Source: Sphingomonas sp. BK345 (GTDB lineage Bacteria; Pseudomonadota; Alphaproteobacteria; Sphingomonadales; Sphingomonadaceae). From it: a DNA stretch of 64,000 nt. Positions 25,289-32,984 of the stretch are shown here, piece by piece. A model generated the notes under the pieces. That model searched no databases. It had not been told where the DNA came from and worked only from the letters and a program-made list of their open reading frames with translations. The first letter of the stretch is position 1, and the number at the start of each line of letters is the position of its first letter. Both the position numbers and the translations under genes were made by a program. The stretch covers positions 744,001 through 808,000 of the forward strand of contig NZ_JACHZX010000003.1 in NCBI RefSeq assembly GCF_014193845.1, in the 5' to 3' direction.

Positions 25289-26236
25289 TCACCTCCCCAT
25301 GCGAAGGGGCCTCTTCCACCAAGACAGCGTGTGCGCGTCGTGCGCGCTGGTCCACAGCCCGGCGCGCGTGTAGCGCAGCGCGCCGCTGCCCGCCGCCGCG
25401 CCGATGCGCGCGGTGATCGCGAGCGAGGCGGGATCGATCACGACGAAGGTCTGCCCGGCGGTGGTGCGCAGCCAGACCTTGCCGCCGCCCGCGTCGATGT
25501 CGCCGTAGGCGAGCGTCGCGTCGACCTTGATCCGTCCCGTCACGTCGCCGCTCGCCGGATCGACGCGCGCGACCGTGCCGTCGCCCTGCTCCTGCACCCA
25601 CACCGCGCCCTCGCCCGCGACCAGGAAGCCGGGCTCGCGGCCGAGCGCGGTGCGGTGGACGACGGTGTTGCTGGTCGGATCGACCTTCTGCAGGCTCTGG
25701 CCCTCCGCGCTGACCGCCCACAGCGCCCCCATGCCGAAAGATAGGTAGAAGGTGCCGGGGTCGACCGGGATCGACGCGGTCACGCGGTCGGTGGCAGGAT
25801 CGATCCGTGCGACCGTCCCCGCGGCGTCGCTCGCCACCCAGATCGAGCCCGCGCCGGCGACGACGTTGAGCTCGCCCTTGGGGTTGGCGATCCCCGTGGG
25901 GATGGTCGCGGTGATCCGGGCGGCGCGCAGGTCGATCCGATGGAGGTTAAGCGCGGTGCAGTCCGCCACCCAAAGCGCCCCGTAGGCGACCGTCATCGCG
26001 CCGCACGGCCGCGTCATCGCCACCTCGGCGAGCTTGCCGCGACGTGACCAGCGCTCGACGCGACCTTTGTTGGTGGCCCATACCGAGTCGCCGTCGACCG
26101 CGAGGAAGTCCGCGAAGCCGGGGACCTGGATCACCTGCTCGCGCGGCGTCGCCGTCCGGCCCGGCGCCGGCGCCGCGCCCGCCAGCAGCGCGAACAATCC
26201 GATCGTCGTCGCGTGTGCCGCCGCTCGCGACGTCAA
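25289..26236 (-). CDS. Secreted YVTN/YncE-like beta-propeller protein
   Basis: A 315-residue protein with a signal peptide and about six repeats of the type GxGSIWVASDAAGTVARIDPATDRVTASIPV, the signature of YncE/NHL-like propellers. Such proteins are usually periplasmic binding or scaffold proteins and no active site is visible. It starts with TTG at 26236, overlapping the stop of the sterol-desaturase gene by four bases (TTGA), so it is translationally coupled to that gene. The partnership suggests a role in the same process, but nothing in the sequence names it. Confidence 0.82.
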   Translation of the reverse strand: MTSRAAAHATTIGLFALLAGAAPAPGRTATPREQVIQVPGFADFLAVDGDSVWATNKGRVERWSRRGKLAEVAMTRPCGAMTVAYGALWVADCTALNLHRIDLRAARITATIPTGIANPKGELNVVAGAGSIWVASDAAGTVARIDPATDRVTASIPVDPGTFYLSFGMGALWAVSAEGQSLQKVDPTSNTVVHRTALGREPGFLVAGEGAVWVQEQGDGTVARVDPASGDVTGRIKVDATLAYGDIDAGGGKVWLRTTAGQTFVVIDPASLAITARIGAAAGSGALRYTRAGLWTSAHDAHTLSWWKRPLRMGR

Positions 26237-27132
26237 GCGGCGGCCTCCGCGCCGTCGCGCTCGCGCCGATCGTCACGCGTCTTGTAGCGCGCGATCAGCG
26301 GACGTGCGGGGAAGAGGAATTGCTCGCCGATCGACAGCCGCCGGCGCTCGTCCTGCCCGACGACCTCGGCCTCGCCCTCGCCGAAGGTGCCGAAGAGGCG
26401 ATCCAGCAGGATCAGCGAGTTGCCGTAATTGCACCGGGTCTCCGCATAGCCGGTCGAATGGTGCAGGCTGTGATGGCGGATCGTGGTGAAGACGAAGGCG
26501 TACCAACGCGGCGGGTCGAACCGGGTGTTGGCATGCGCGAAGGTGGAGACCACCGCCAGCACGTTCAGCGCGCAGAACATCGCCGGCTGCGGCAGGTCGA
26601 ACAGCGCCAGCACGCTGAGGCTGATCAGGAACAGCTCGATCGGATTGCCGACCGCGCCCTTCATCGCGTTGAGCTGGGTAAGGTGGTGGTGCGGCGCGTG
26701 GGTGGACCAGAAGAACGCCTGATTGTGCATCAGGCGATGCATCCAATATTGCCCGAACTCGACGAGGAACACCGCCAGCGCCACCTGCGCCACGAACGGC
26801 AGATGCATCGCCCAGAGCGTCGTGATCCCGAGCCCTTGCTTCAGCGCGGTCAGCGGCTCGTCCGCGAGCGTCTTCGACGCCCAGGCGATCACGGTGTAGC
26901 TCAGCGTCACGTAGAAGACGTCGGTGAGGAACTCGCGCCAGGTGAGCCGCCAGCTGGCGTGTCGCTCGTTGACCCACTCGAGCGCCTGGATCATCGCGGT
27001 GGTCGACAGCGTTGCGATCACGATCGACCAGGCGCTGCCCGTCCACGTCGCCGGCGCGAGCGCCCAGAACAGCAGCACGGCCGCGACCATCACGGGCTGC
27101 ACGTAGCTCATCATCGCCTGCTTCATCGTCAC
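26233..27132 (-). CDS. Sterol desaturase/fatty acid hydroxylase family membrane protein
   Basis: A 299-residue integral membrane di-iron enzyme. Three histidine boxes are visible: HRLMH, HAPHHH and HHSLHH, with several hydrophobic segments before the first and between boxes. The family hydroxylates or desaturates lipids (sterols, carotenoids, fatty acids, sphingolipids) at the inner membrane. GTG 27132 or ATG 27126 can be the start; they are in frame, two codons apart. A propeller protein follows with overlap. A paralogue is at 43006-43986. Substrate not determinable; carotenoid, hopanoid or sphingolipid modification are all reasonable for a sphingomonad. Confidence 0.88.
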   Translation of the reverse strand: MTMKQAMMSYVQPVMVAAVLLFWALAPATWTGSAWSIVIATLSTTAMIQALEWVNERHASWRLTWREFLTDVFYVTLSYTVIAWASKTLADEPLTALKQGLGITTLWAMHLPFVAQVALAVFLVEFGQYWMHRLMHNQAFFWSTHAPHHHLTQLNAMKGAVGNPIELFLISLSVLALFDLPQPAMFCALNVLAVVSTFAHANTRFDPPRWYAFVFTTIRHHSLHHSTGYAETRCNYGNSLILLDRLFGTFGEGEAEVVGQDERRRLSIGEQFLFPARPLIARYKTRDDRRERDGAEAAA

Positions 27133-27201
27133 CTGCCCGAGCGCACCAGCGCCATGCCTGGCACGCTAGAACAAGCGCCGCGCGGCTCGCAGGTGGGCGA
27201 A

Positions 27202-27220
27202 TGACGTAGCCGATGCGTCA
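27202..27220. promoter_or_regulatory. TGACGTA-N5-TGCGTCA palindrome upstream of the first desaturase
   Basis: An imperfect palindrome 70 bases upstream of the desaturase start, overlapping the stop codon of the sulfotransferase gene. It resembles the perfect GACGTA palindrome at 44043-44060 upstream of the second desaturase. Possible operator; no regulator assigned. Confidence 0.35.
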
Positions 27221-28807
27221 GTCCACCGGGATGCCGTGCTGGCGCAGGAAGGCGCGCGCCGGTTCCAGCGCCTCGGCGTGGCGGCGCCAGCGCCCGACCG
27301 CATCGCGGTACAACGGTCGGCGCACCTGCGCGGCGCTGGGCGTGGACACCGGCGCCGCGTTCGCCTGGAAGTCGAGGCAGGCGTCGCACCAGCTCAGCCC
27401 GCAATGGTGGAGCAGGCGGCGGGTCTGCCCCAGCTGATCCTCGACCAGCGCCTCGTAGCCGAGCTCGAGCACGCGGCCGGGCAAGGCCTCGCGCCAGATC
27501 GTCATCAGCCGATCGAAGCGCTGGTAATAGGCCGCGGTGTCGAGCAGGTCGTAGCTGTAGTCGTAGTAGCGCGAGCCGATCGCGAACAGATTGCGGAAGT
27601 TGGCGAGCACCGTGTCGAGCGGGTCGCGCCGCAGGCACACGATCGCGGCGCCCGGCAGCGCCCGCGCGATCAATCCCAAATACAGGAAATTACCAGGAAA
27701 TTTGTCGACGAACCGGGGCTTGCGGCCCGGCACGTGCGCCGCCGCACGGACGAGATAGTCACGCCCGATCGCGCCTGGGTCGGCGTGCGCCGTCGCGCGG
27801 ATCGTCTCGGGGTCGAGCACCTTTGGACCGCGCGTGGCGGCGTTCACCTTGACCGCGAGCGGCAGCGCCTGCAGCTCCCCGGCGCTCTCCACGTCGGGGT
27901 GCGAGGACAAGATGCGGTCGACCAGCGTGGTGCCGGTGCGCGGCATGCCGACGACGAAGATCGGCGCCGCCCCCGGCGGGGCGGATGTCGCTCGCGCGGC
28001 GGAAGCCGCCCAGCACGCCTCGATCGCATCGAAGACCGCTTCATCGTCGGCGAAGCGATAGGGCAGAGTGGCGCGGTGCTCGGCGTTGGCCTGCGCCAGC
28101 ATCGCGAAGGCGGCGTGCGGGTCGGCGAGGTCGTCCAACTCCTTGGCCAACGCGTAGCCGAGCAGCAGCCGGTCGCGCGGCGCGGTGGCGACCGCGCGCG
28201 CGGCGGTGAGACGGTCGACGTGGTGGCGCTCGGGGGTTTGCCGCCGCAGTCCGGCGAGCAGGTGATGCGCGCGCGCATCCCCCGGTGCGCGCGCGATCAG
28301 CGCCTCCAGTGCGTCCTCGGCCTCCGCCTGCCGCCCGACGAAACTCAGCGCGGCGGCCAGATTGTAGCGGAAGGCGGTGTTGGTCGGCTCGAGCCGAACC
28401 GCCGCGGCGAAGTGCGGCAGCGAGGCGGCATGATCGCCCAGCCGCGCGTAGACGCAACCCATCGTGTCGCGCCCCAGCGCGTCCGGCGGCGGCGCGGCCT
28501 CGGCCGCCGCCAGCGCGCGAGCGGCGGCACCGTCGCGCCGCACCAGCGTGTACAGTCGCGCGAGCTGGGCAAGATATTCGCCGCGCCGGTCGCGCTCGAC
28601 CGCCTGCTCGATCAGCTTGATACCGCCGCTGACTCGGCCGAGCATCGCGGTCGCCAGGCCGGCGAGGAAGAACGGCTCGGCCGCGGCGGGCGCGGCGTGG
28701 CGCCAGCGGTCGGCCGCGGCGAGCGCCGCCGTGATCTCGCCGCGCGCGAGGGTGCCGCGGATCGCGGTGGCGGTGGCGCTGGCGGTAGCGTCGGGCGGTC
28801 GGGCCAT
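27218..28807 (-). CDS. TPR-sulfotransferase fusion protein
   Basis: 529 residues. The N-terminal half (about 20-230) is helical tetratricopeptide repeats (e.g. VYARLGDHAASLPHFAAAVRLEPTN). The C-terminal half is a sulfotransferase domain. It has the PAPS 5'-phosphosulfate loop in PIFVVGMPRTGTTLVDRIL, the 3'-phosphate motif in VCLRRDPLDTVLANF, and RFVDKFPGNFLYLGLI between them. It transfers sulfate from PAPS to an unknown acceptor, possibly a peptide or glycan held by the TPRs. ATG 28807 is 7 bases after the response regulator stop, so it closes the long minus-strand unit. PAPS would come from cysD-cysNC at 54687-57786. Confidence 0.9.
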   Translation of the reverse strand: MARPPDATASATATAIRGTLARGEITAALAAADRWRHAAPAAAEPFFLAGLATAMLGRVSGGIKLIEQAVERDRRGEYLAQLARLYTLVRRDGAAARALAAAEAAPPPDALGRDTMGCVYARLGDHAASLPHFAAAVRLEPTNTAFRYNLAAALSFVGRQAEAEDALEALIARAPGDARAHHLLAGLRRQTPERHHVDRLTAARAVATAPRDRLLLGYALAKELDDLADPHAAFAMLAQANAEHRATLPYRFADDEAVFDAIEACWAASAARATSAPPGAAPIFVVGMPRTGTTLVDRILSSHPDVESAGELQALPLAVKVNAATRGPKVLDPETIRATAHADPGAIGRDYLVRAAAHVPGRKPRFVDKFPGNFLYLGLIARALPGAAIVCLRRDPLDTVLANFRNLFAIGSRYYDYSYDLLDTAAYYQRFDRLMTIWREALPGRVLELGYEALVEDQLGQTRRLLHHCGLSWCDACLDFQANAAPVSTPSAAQVRRPLYRDAVGRWRRHAEALEPARAFLRQHGIPVD

Positions 28808-28814
28808 CGTCGAC

Positions 28815-29744
28815 CTATCGTGTCAGCGTGGTGACCGCGATCGCGGTCGCCGACGCGCGATTCTCCACCCCCATCTTCTCGAAGATCTGCTCGAGATGCT
28901 TGTTCACGGTGCGCGGGCTGATCTGGAGGATCTCGCTGACCTCGCGGTTCGGCTTGCCGCGGCTGATCCACAGCAGCACCTCGGCCTCGCGCGAGGTCAG
29001 GCCGTGCTGCGCGGCCAGGATCGTCTTCTCCTCGCCCTCGTGCCGCTCGGACAGGCGGAACACCCATTGCGCCGCGGGCGTGCAGCGCAGCAGCCCGGCC
29101 TCCAGCGTGCGCTCGCCGGCGGACACGCTGATCCGCGCGCCCGGCGCCGGGGCGCTGGCCTGGAGCTGGCGTAGCGCCGCGGCGAAAGGCGCGGGCAGGG
29201 TGCCCGACGCCGCCGACCAGCCGGGGAACAGTCGCTCCAGCATCGCGCCGGCGACGGGGGTCAGCCACTGCGGCTCGCCCGCGCGATCGACCGCCAGCGC
29301 CGGCCGCCCGCTGGTGTCGAGCGCGAGCTGGCTGCCGTGTGCCACCCGTGCGGTGGCGAGATGGACGCGGATGCGCGCGAGCAGCTCGTCGAGCTCGATC
29401 GGCTTGCTGACGTAGTCGATGCCACCGGCGTCGAGCGCGCGGACGACATGCTCGGTCTCGGTCAGCCCGGTCATGAAGATGATCGGCAGGTGCTGGAAAG
29501 CGGGGTTGCCCTTGATCCGCCGCGTCGTCTCGAAACCGTCGAGCTGCGGCATCACAGCGTCCATCAGGATCAGGTCGGGGGTCACGCGCTTGAGCAGGTC
29601 GAGCGCGGCGAGACCGTCGATCGCGATCAGCACGCTCATGCCCGCGTCCTCCAGCGTGCTGGTCAGGAAGCGCAGCGCCTCGGGCGTGTCGTCCACCACC
29701 AGGACGACGGGTCGCGGCGACTCGGTCGGGTCAGCGCGTCGCAT
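28815..29744 (-). CDS. LuxR-family response regulator
   Basis: 309 residues. A receiver domain occupies about 12-130, with the acidic pair VVDDT, phospho-acceptor Asp62 in LILMDAVMPQLDG, Thr in FMTGLT and Lys in YVSKPIEL. A middle region of about 100 residues follows, then a GerE/LuxR helix-turn-helix (about 245-309; LTSREAEVLLWISRGKPNREVSEIL, SPRTVNKHLEQIFEKMGV). The start at 29744 overlaps the hybrid kinase stop by 14 bases, so it is the cognate regulator. Targets unknown; the location after the guanidine/urea genes suggests control of nitrogen or of its own locus. Confidence 0.92.
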   Translation of the reverse strand: MRRADPTESPRPVVLVVDDTPEALRFLTSTLEDAGMSVLIAIDGLAALDLLKRVTPDLILMDAVMPQLDGFETTRRIKGNPAFQHLPIIFMTGLTETEHVVRALDAGGIDYVSKPIELDELLARIRVHLATARVAHGSQLALDTSGRPALAVDRAGEPQWLTPVAGAMLERLFPGWSAASGTLPAPFAAALRQLQASAPAPGARISVSAGERTLEAGLLRCTPAAQWVFRLSERHEGEEKTILAAQHGLTSREAEVLLWISRGKPNREVSEILQISPRTVNKHLEQIFEKMGVENRASATAIAVTTLTR

Positions 29745-31203
29745 CGTCGATCGTGCCGAGCAGCGCGCGCAGGTCGAAGTCGCCGAGCTGCCGCCGCAGC
29801 ACCGCCGCGAGCGTGCCGGCGGCGGGGATCGCGGCGGCGAGATCGTCGATCGCGCGCCCGACGCCGCGCACATGGCCGACCTCGGTGAGTTCCCGCACGC
29901 GCGCGAGCAGCGGTGCGGCCTCGGGCGGAAGGCCGGTCTGGGGCGCGGGAGCGTCCGGCGGAGCGACCGGCGCGACCGGCGCGGCCTCCTCCCAGCGCAG
30001 GCCGAGCTGCGCGCCGATCACGGCGACGAGCGTGTCCAGCTCGACCGGCTTGGTGACGAAGGCATCGTGGCTGCTGCGCCCGTCGCCGCCGGCGCGGAAG
30101 GCGTGCGCGTCGGCCGAGACCATCACGATTCGCAGCGGCGCGCCGTGCGCCGCGCGCAGCCGTTCGGCGACCTGCCAGCCGTTAAGTCCCGGCATCTGAA
30201 TGTCGAGCAGGACGACGTCGGGCGTGACCTCGGCGGCGAGCGCGATGCCCTCTGTCCCGTCCGCGGCGACGTGGACCACGAAGTCGAGTCCCCCGAGCAG
30301 CGCACGCAGGATGTGGCGCTGCGACGGGTCGTCGTCGATCACCAGCACGGTGCGACGCGGTCCCTCGTAGCCGATGATCCGCCCGCGCGCGCCGCGGCTC
30401 CGCGCCGGCGTCGCGATCGAGGGCAGCATGGCGCGGAAGCGGAACACGCTGCCGATGCCCGGCGTGCTGGTCACCGCGACGTCGCCGCCCAGCACGCGGG
30501 CGAGCACGCGCGTGATGGCGAGGCCGAGTCCGATCCCGGGCTGGCGCTGCGCCGCGGCGAGGCTGCCGCGATCGAACGGCTCGAACACGCGCTCGAGGTC
30601 CTCGGGCGGGATGCCGATGCCGGTGTCGATCACCTCGATGTCGGCGACCTGGCTGCGATAGCGCACCGCGAGCGTGACGTGACCGGCGGGCGTGTATTTG
30701 ATTGCGTTGGAGACGAGGTTGATGAGGATCTGGCGCAGCCGCTTCTCGTCCGCCTTGACCTGATCGGGCAGGCGGTCGCGTACGTCGAGCGTCAGCGTCA
30801 GTCCCCTGGCACTCGCCTGCATCCGGAACATGTCGACGACGTGCTGAAGCAAAGCGCGAAGGTCGACGAGGTCCTGCCGGATCGTCAGCACCCCGCTCTC
30901 GATCCGCGAGATCTCGAGCAGTCCCTCGACCAGGTTGGTGACATGCTCGGCCGAGCGGCGGATGATCGTGCCCGCCTCCGCGCCGGAGAGATGGTGGTCG
31001 CGCTCCAGCAGCTGGGCATAGCCGTAGATGACGTTGAGCGGCGAGCGGATCTCGTGGCTGACCGCGACGAGGTAGCGCGTCTTGGCCTCGTTGGCCGCCT
31101 CGGCCGACTCCCGCGCGCGCTGCAGCTCGGCCAACGCGCGCGCGTGCGCGGCAGGCTCGGCGTCGAGCGGCGCGCCGTCGAAGGGGTCGGCCGCGGCGGT
31201 CAC
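29731..31203 (-). CDS. Hybrid histidine kinase with C-terminal receiver domain
   Basis: 490 residues, no transmembrane segment and no recognised sensor domain. A short coiled coil (ALAELQRARESAEAANEAKTR) leads into the HisKA dimerisation domain with His50 in VAVSHEIRSPLNVIYG. A HATPase domain follows with the N box (LINLVSNAIKYT), G1 (DTGIGIP) and G2 (GIGLGLAI). A receiver (about 284-400) has Asp334 in VVLLDIQMPG. The last 90 residues are helical and might be a phosphotransfer-like tail, although no clear Hpt His motif is seen. GTG 31203 overlaps the allophanate hydrolase stop (GTGA); the longer reading to 31695 lies in that gene's shadow. Confidence 0.9.
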   Translation of the reverse strand: MTAAADPFDGAPLDAEPAAHARALAELQRARESAEAANEAKTRYLVAVSHEIRSPLNVIYGYAQLLERDHHLSGAEAGTIIRRSAEHVTNLVEGLLEISRIESGVLTIRQDLVDLRALLQHVVDMFRMQASARGLTLTLDVRDRLPDQVKADEKRLRQILINLVSNAIKYTPAGHVTLAVRYRSQVADIEVIDTGIGIPPEDLERVFEPFDRGSLAAAQRQPGIGLGLAITRVLARVLGGDVAVTSTPGIGSVFRFRAMLPSIATPARSRGARGRIIGYEGPRRTVLVIDDDPSQRHILRALLGGLDFVVHVAADGTEGIALAAEVTPDVVLLDIQMPGLNGWQVAERLRAAHGAPLRIVMVSADAHAFRAGGDGRSSHDAFVTKPVELDTLVAVIGAQLGLRWEEAAPVAPVAPPDAPAPQTGLPPEAAPLLARVRELTEVGHVRGVGRAIDDLAAAIPAAGTLAAVLRRQLGDFDLRALLGTIDDATR

Positions 31204-32984
31204 GCCCCGGCCGGGCGGGAGAGGCCGTCGATGTACGCGCGCCAGCCGCCCAGCGCGGTGATGTCGCGCGCGCCCTCGATCGCGCGCGGCTCGGCCACGA
31301 AGCCCTTCACGACCGACCCGTCCGCGAGCGTCACCGAGCCGATCGCGAGCGGCGCGGGCACCTCCACCACGAAGCTGCCGAAGGCGGCGACGTCGAGCTC
31401 GTACACCTCGACCGCGATCGCGGCGCCGTCGGCGGCATGGATCAGCGCGGGCTTGGGCGGGGTGCTGTTCGCGATCGCGTACAGCCGGTAGCTGGGCGCG
31501 GTGGTGGTGGCGGCGACCAGCCGCGCGTCGCGCGAGCTGAGCTGCCAGTGCAGCGGCATGCCTTCTAGATGGGCACCGACAACGGCGAGCTTCACTGTGT
31601 CCATTCTGTCCTCGATGTGGAGCGGAGGGGGAGGAGGCAGCGCCGCGGCGTCGAGAAACGCCTGCCCGGCGTCGAGCAGGGCCGTGTCGCTCCACGCCGG
31701 CGCGATGAGCGTGACGCCGAAGCCGGTGCCATTGTCGCGCCAGCCCGCCGGCACGGCCAAGGCAGCCATGTCGAGCAGGTTCACGAAATTGGTGTAGAGT
31801 CCGAGGTTACTGTTGAGCGCGACCGGCGCGGCGCGCATCTCCGCGATGCGATAGATCGTCGGCGCGGTCGGCAGCGCGAGCAGGTCGACGCGCTGCCACA
31901 TTTCTCCCGCGACGCGCTGCAGCTCGGTGAGGCGATACTGGCCGCGGAACACGTCCACGCCGCTGGTGTGGCGCCCGTCTTCCAGGATGGCGCGGACGGT
32001 CGGATCGAACGCCTCGGGGCGCTCGTCCAGCAGCGGCAGCGCCGCGGCGACCCGCTCCGCCACCCACGGGCCGCCGTAGAGCAGCATGGCCGCCTCGCGC
32101 AGCGGCGTCATGTCGAGCTCGACCAGCTCGGCGCCCCGCGCGGCGAGCGTCGCCAGCGCGCGCTCGTACGATCGCTCCGACGCGGCGTCGCCGAGGAAGA
32201 GGCGCTGGTCGGGTCGCGGCACGCCGACGCGGCGCGGCGCGAGCGTGCGCTCCTCGCCCTCGCGCGAATAGGGATCAGCCGGGTCGAAGCCGGCGACCAC
32301 CGCGTCGACGATCCGCGCGTCCTCGATCGTGTGGGTAAGCACGGTGAGACAGTCGAGCGTGCGGCAGGCGGGCACCAGTCCCGCCGTGCTCCACCGCCCC
32401 TTGGTCGGCTTGAGCCCGATCAGCCCGTTGAAGGCGGCCGGGACGCGGCCCGACCCGGCGGTGTCGGTGCCGAGCGCGAAAGCGACCAGCCCGGCCGCGA
32501 CCGCGACCGCCGAGCCCGAGCTGGAGCCGCCGCTGACATAGGCGCGATTGAACACGCAGGCGGGCGCGCCATAGGGGCTGCGCGTGCCGTTGAGCCCGGT
32601 CGCGAACTGGTCGAGGTTGGCCTTGCCCAGCGGCACCGCCCCCGCGTCGATCAGGCGCTCGACTACGGCGGCGGACTCACCGGGCGTGTAGGCGAAGTCG
32701 GGGCAGGCGGCGGTGGTCGGCACGCCGGCGAGGTCGATATTGTCCTTGATCGCGAACGGCACGCCCGCGAGCGGCAGCCCTTCACCCGCCGCCACGCGCG
32801 CGTCGACCGCGGCGGCGGCGCGCAGCACCGCCTCCTCGTCCAGCCGTGTGATCCACACCGCGGGCTGCACCTCGGCATAGGCGGCGATCCGCGCCAGCGC
32901 CTCGCGCGCGACCGCGACCGCGCTGGTCTCGCGCGCGTTGACCGCGGCGGCGAGCGGGGCGACGTGGAACGGCGGCGCGCTCAT
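31200..32984 (-). CDS. atzF: Allophanate hydrolase (AtzF/DUR1-like amidase)
   Basis: 594 residues. The amidase-signature domain carries the Ser-cisSer-Lys triad: Lys in FAIKDNIDL, Ser in GGSSSGSAVAVAAG and nucleophile Ser in TDTAGSGRVPAAFNG. A C-terminal domain of about 130 residues (from about MDTVKLAVVGAHLEGMPL) is the allophanate hydrolase C-domain found in AtzF. It converts allophanate to ammonia and CO2 as the last step of urea or guanidine carboxylation. ATG 32984 overlaps the carboxylase stop (ATGA), and the histidine kinase follows with a GTGA overlap. The symbol marks family membership; in this pathway the gene is often called dur1. Confidence 0.93.
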   Translation of the reverse strand: MSAPPFHVAPLAAAVNARETSAVAVAREALARIAAYAEVQPAVWITRLDEEAVLRAAAAVDARVAAGEGLPLAGVPFAIKDNIDLAGVPTTAACPDFAYTPGESAAVVERLIDAGAVPLGKANLDQFATGLNGTRSPYGAPACVFNRAYVSGGSSSGSAVAVAAGLVAFALGTDTAGSGRVPAAFNGLIGLKPTKGRWSTAGLVPACRTLDCLTVLTHTIEDARIVDAVVAGFDPADPYSREGEERTLAPRRVGVPRPDQRLFLGDAASERSYERALATLAARGAELVELDMTPLREAAMLLYGGPWVAERVAAALPLLDERPEAFDPTVRAILEDGRHTSGVDVFRGQYRLTELQRVAGEMWQRVDLLALPTAPTIYRIAEMRAAPVALNSNLGLYTNFVNLLDMAALAVPAGWRDNGTGFGVTLIAPAWSDTALLDAGQAFLDAAALPPPPPLHIEDRMDTVKLAVVGAHLEGMPLHWQLSSRDARLVAATTTAPSYRLYAIANSTPPKPALIHAADGAAIAVEVYELDVAAFGSFVVEVPAPLAIGSVTLADGSVVKGFVAEPRAIEGARDITALGGWRAYIDGLSRPAGA

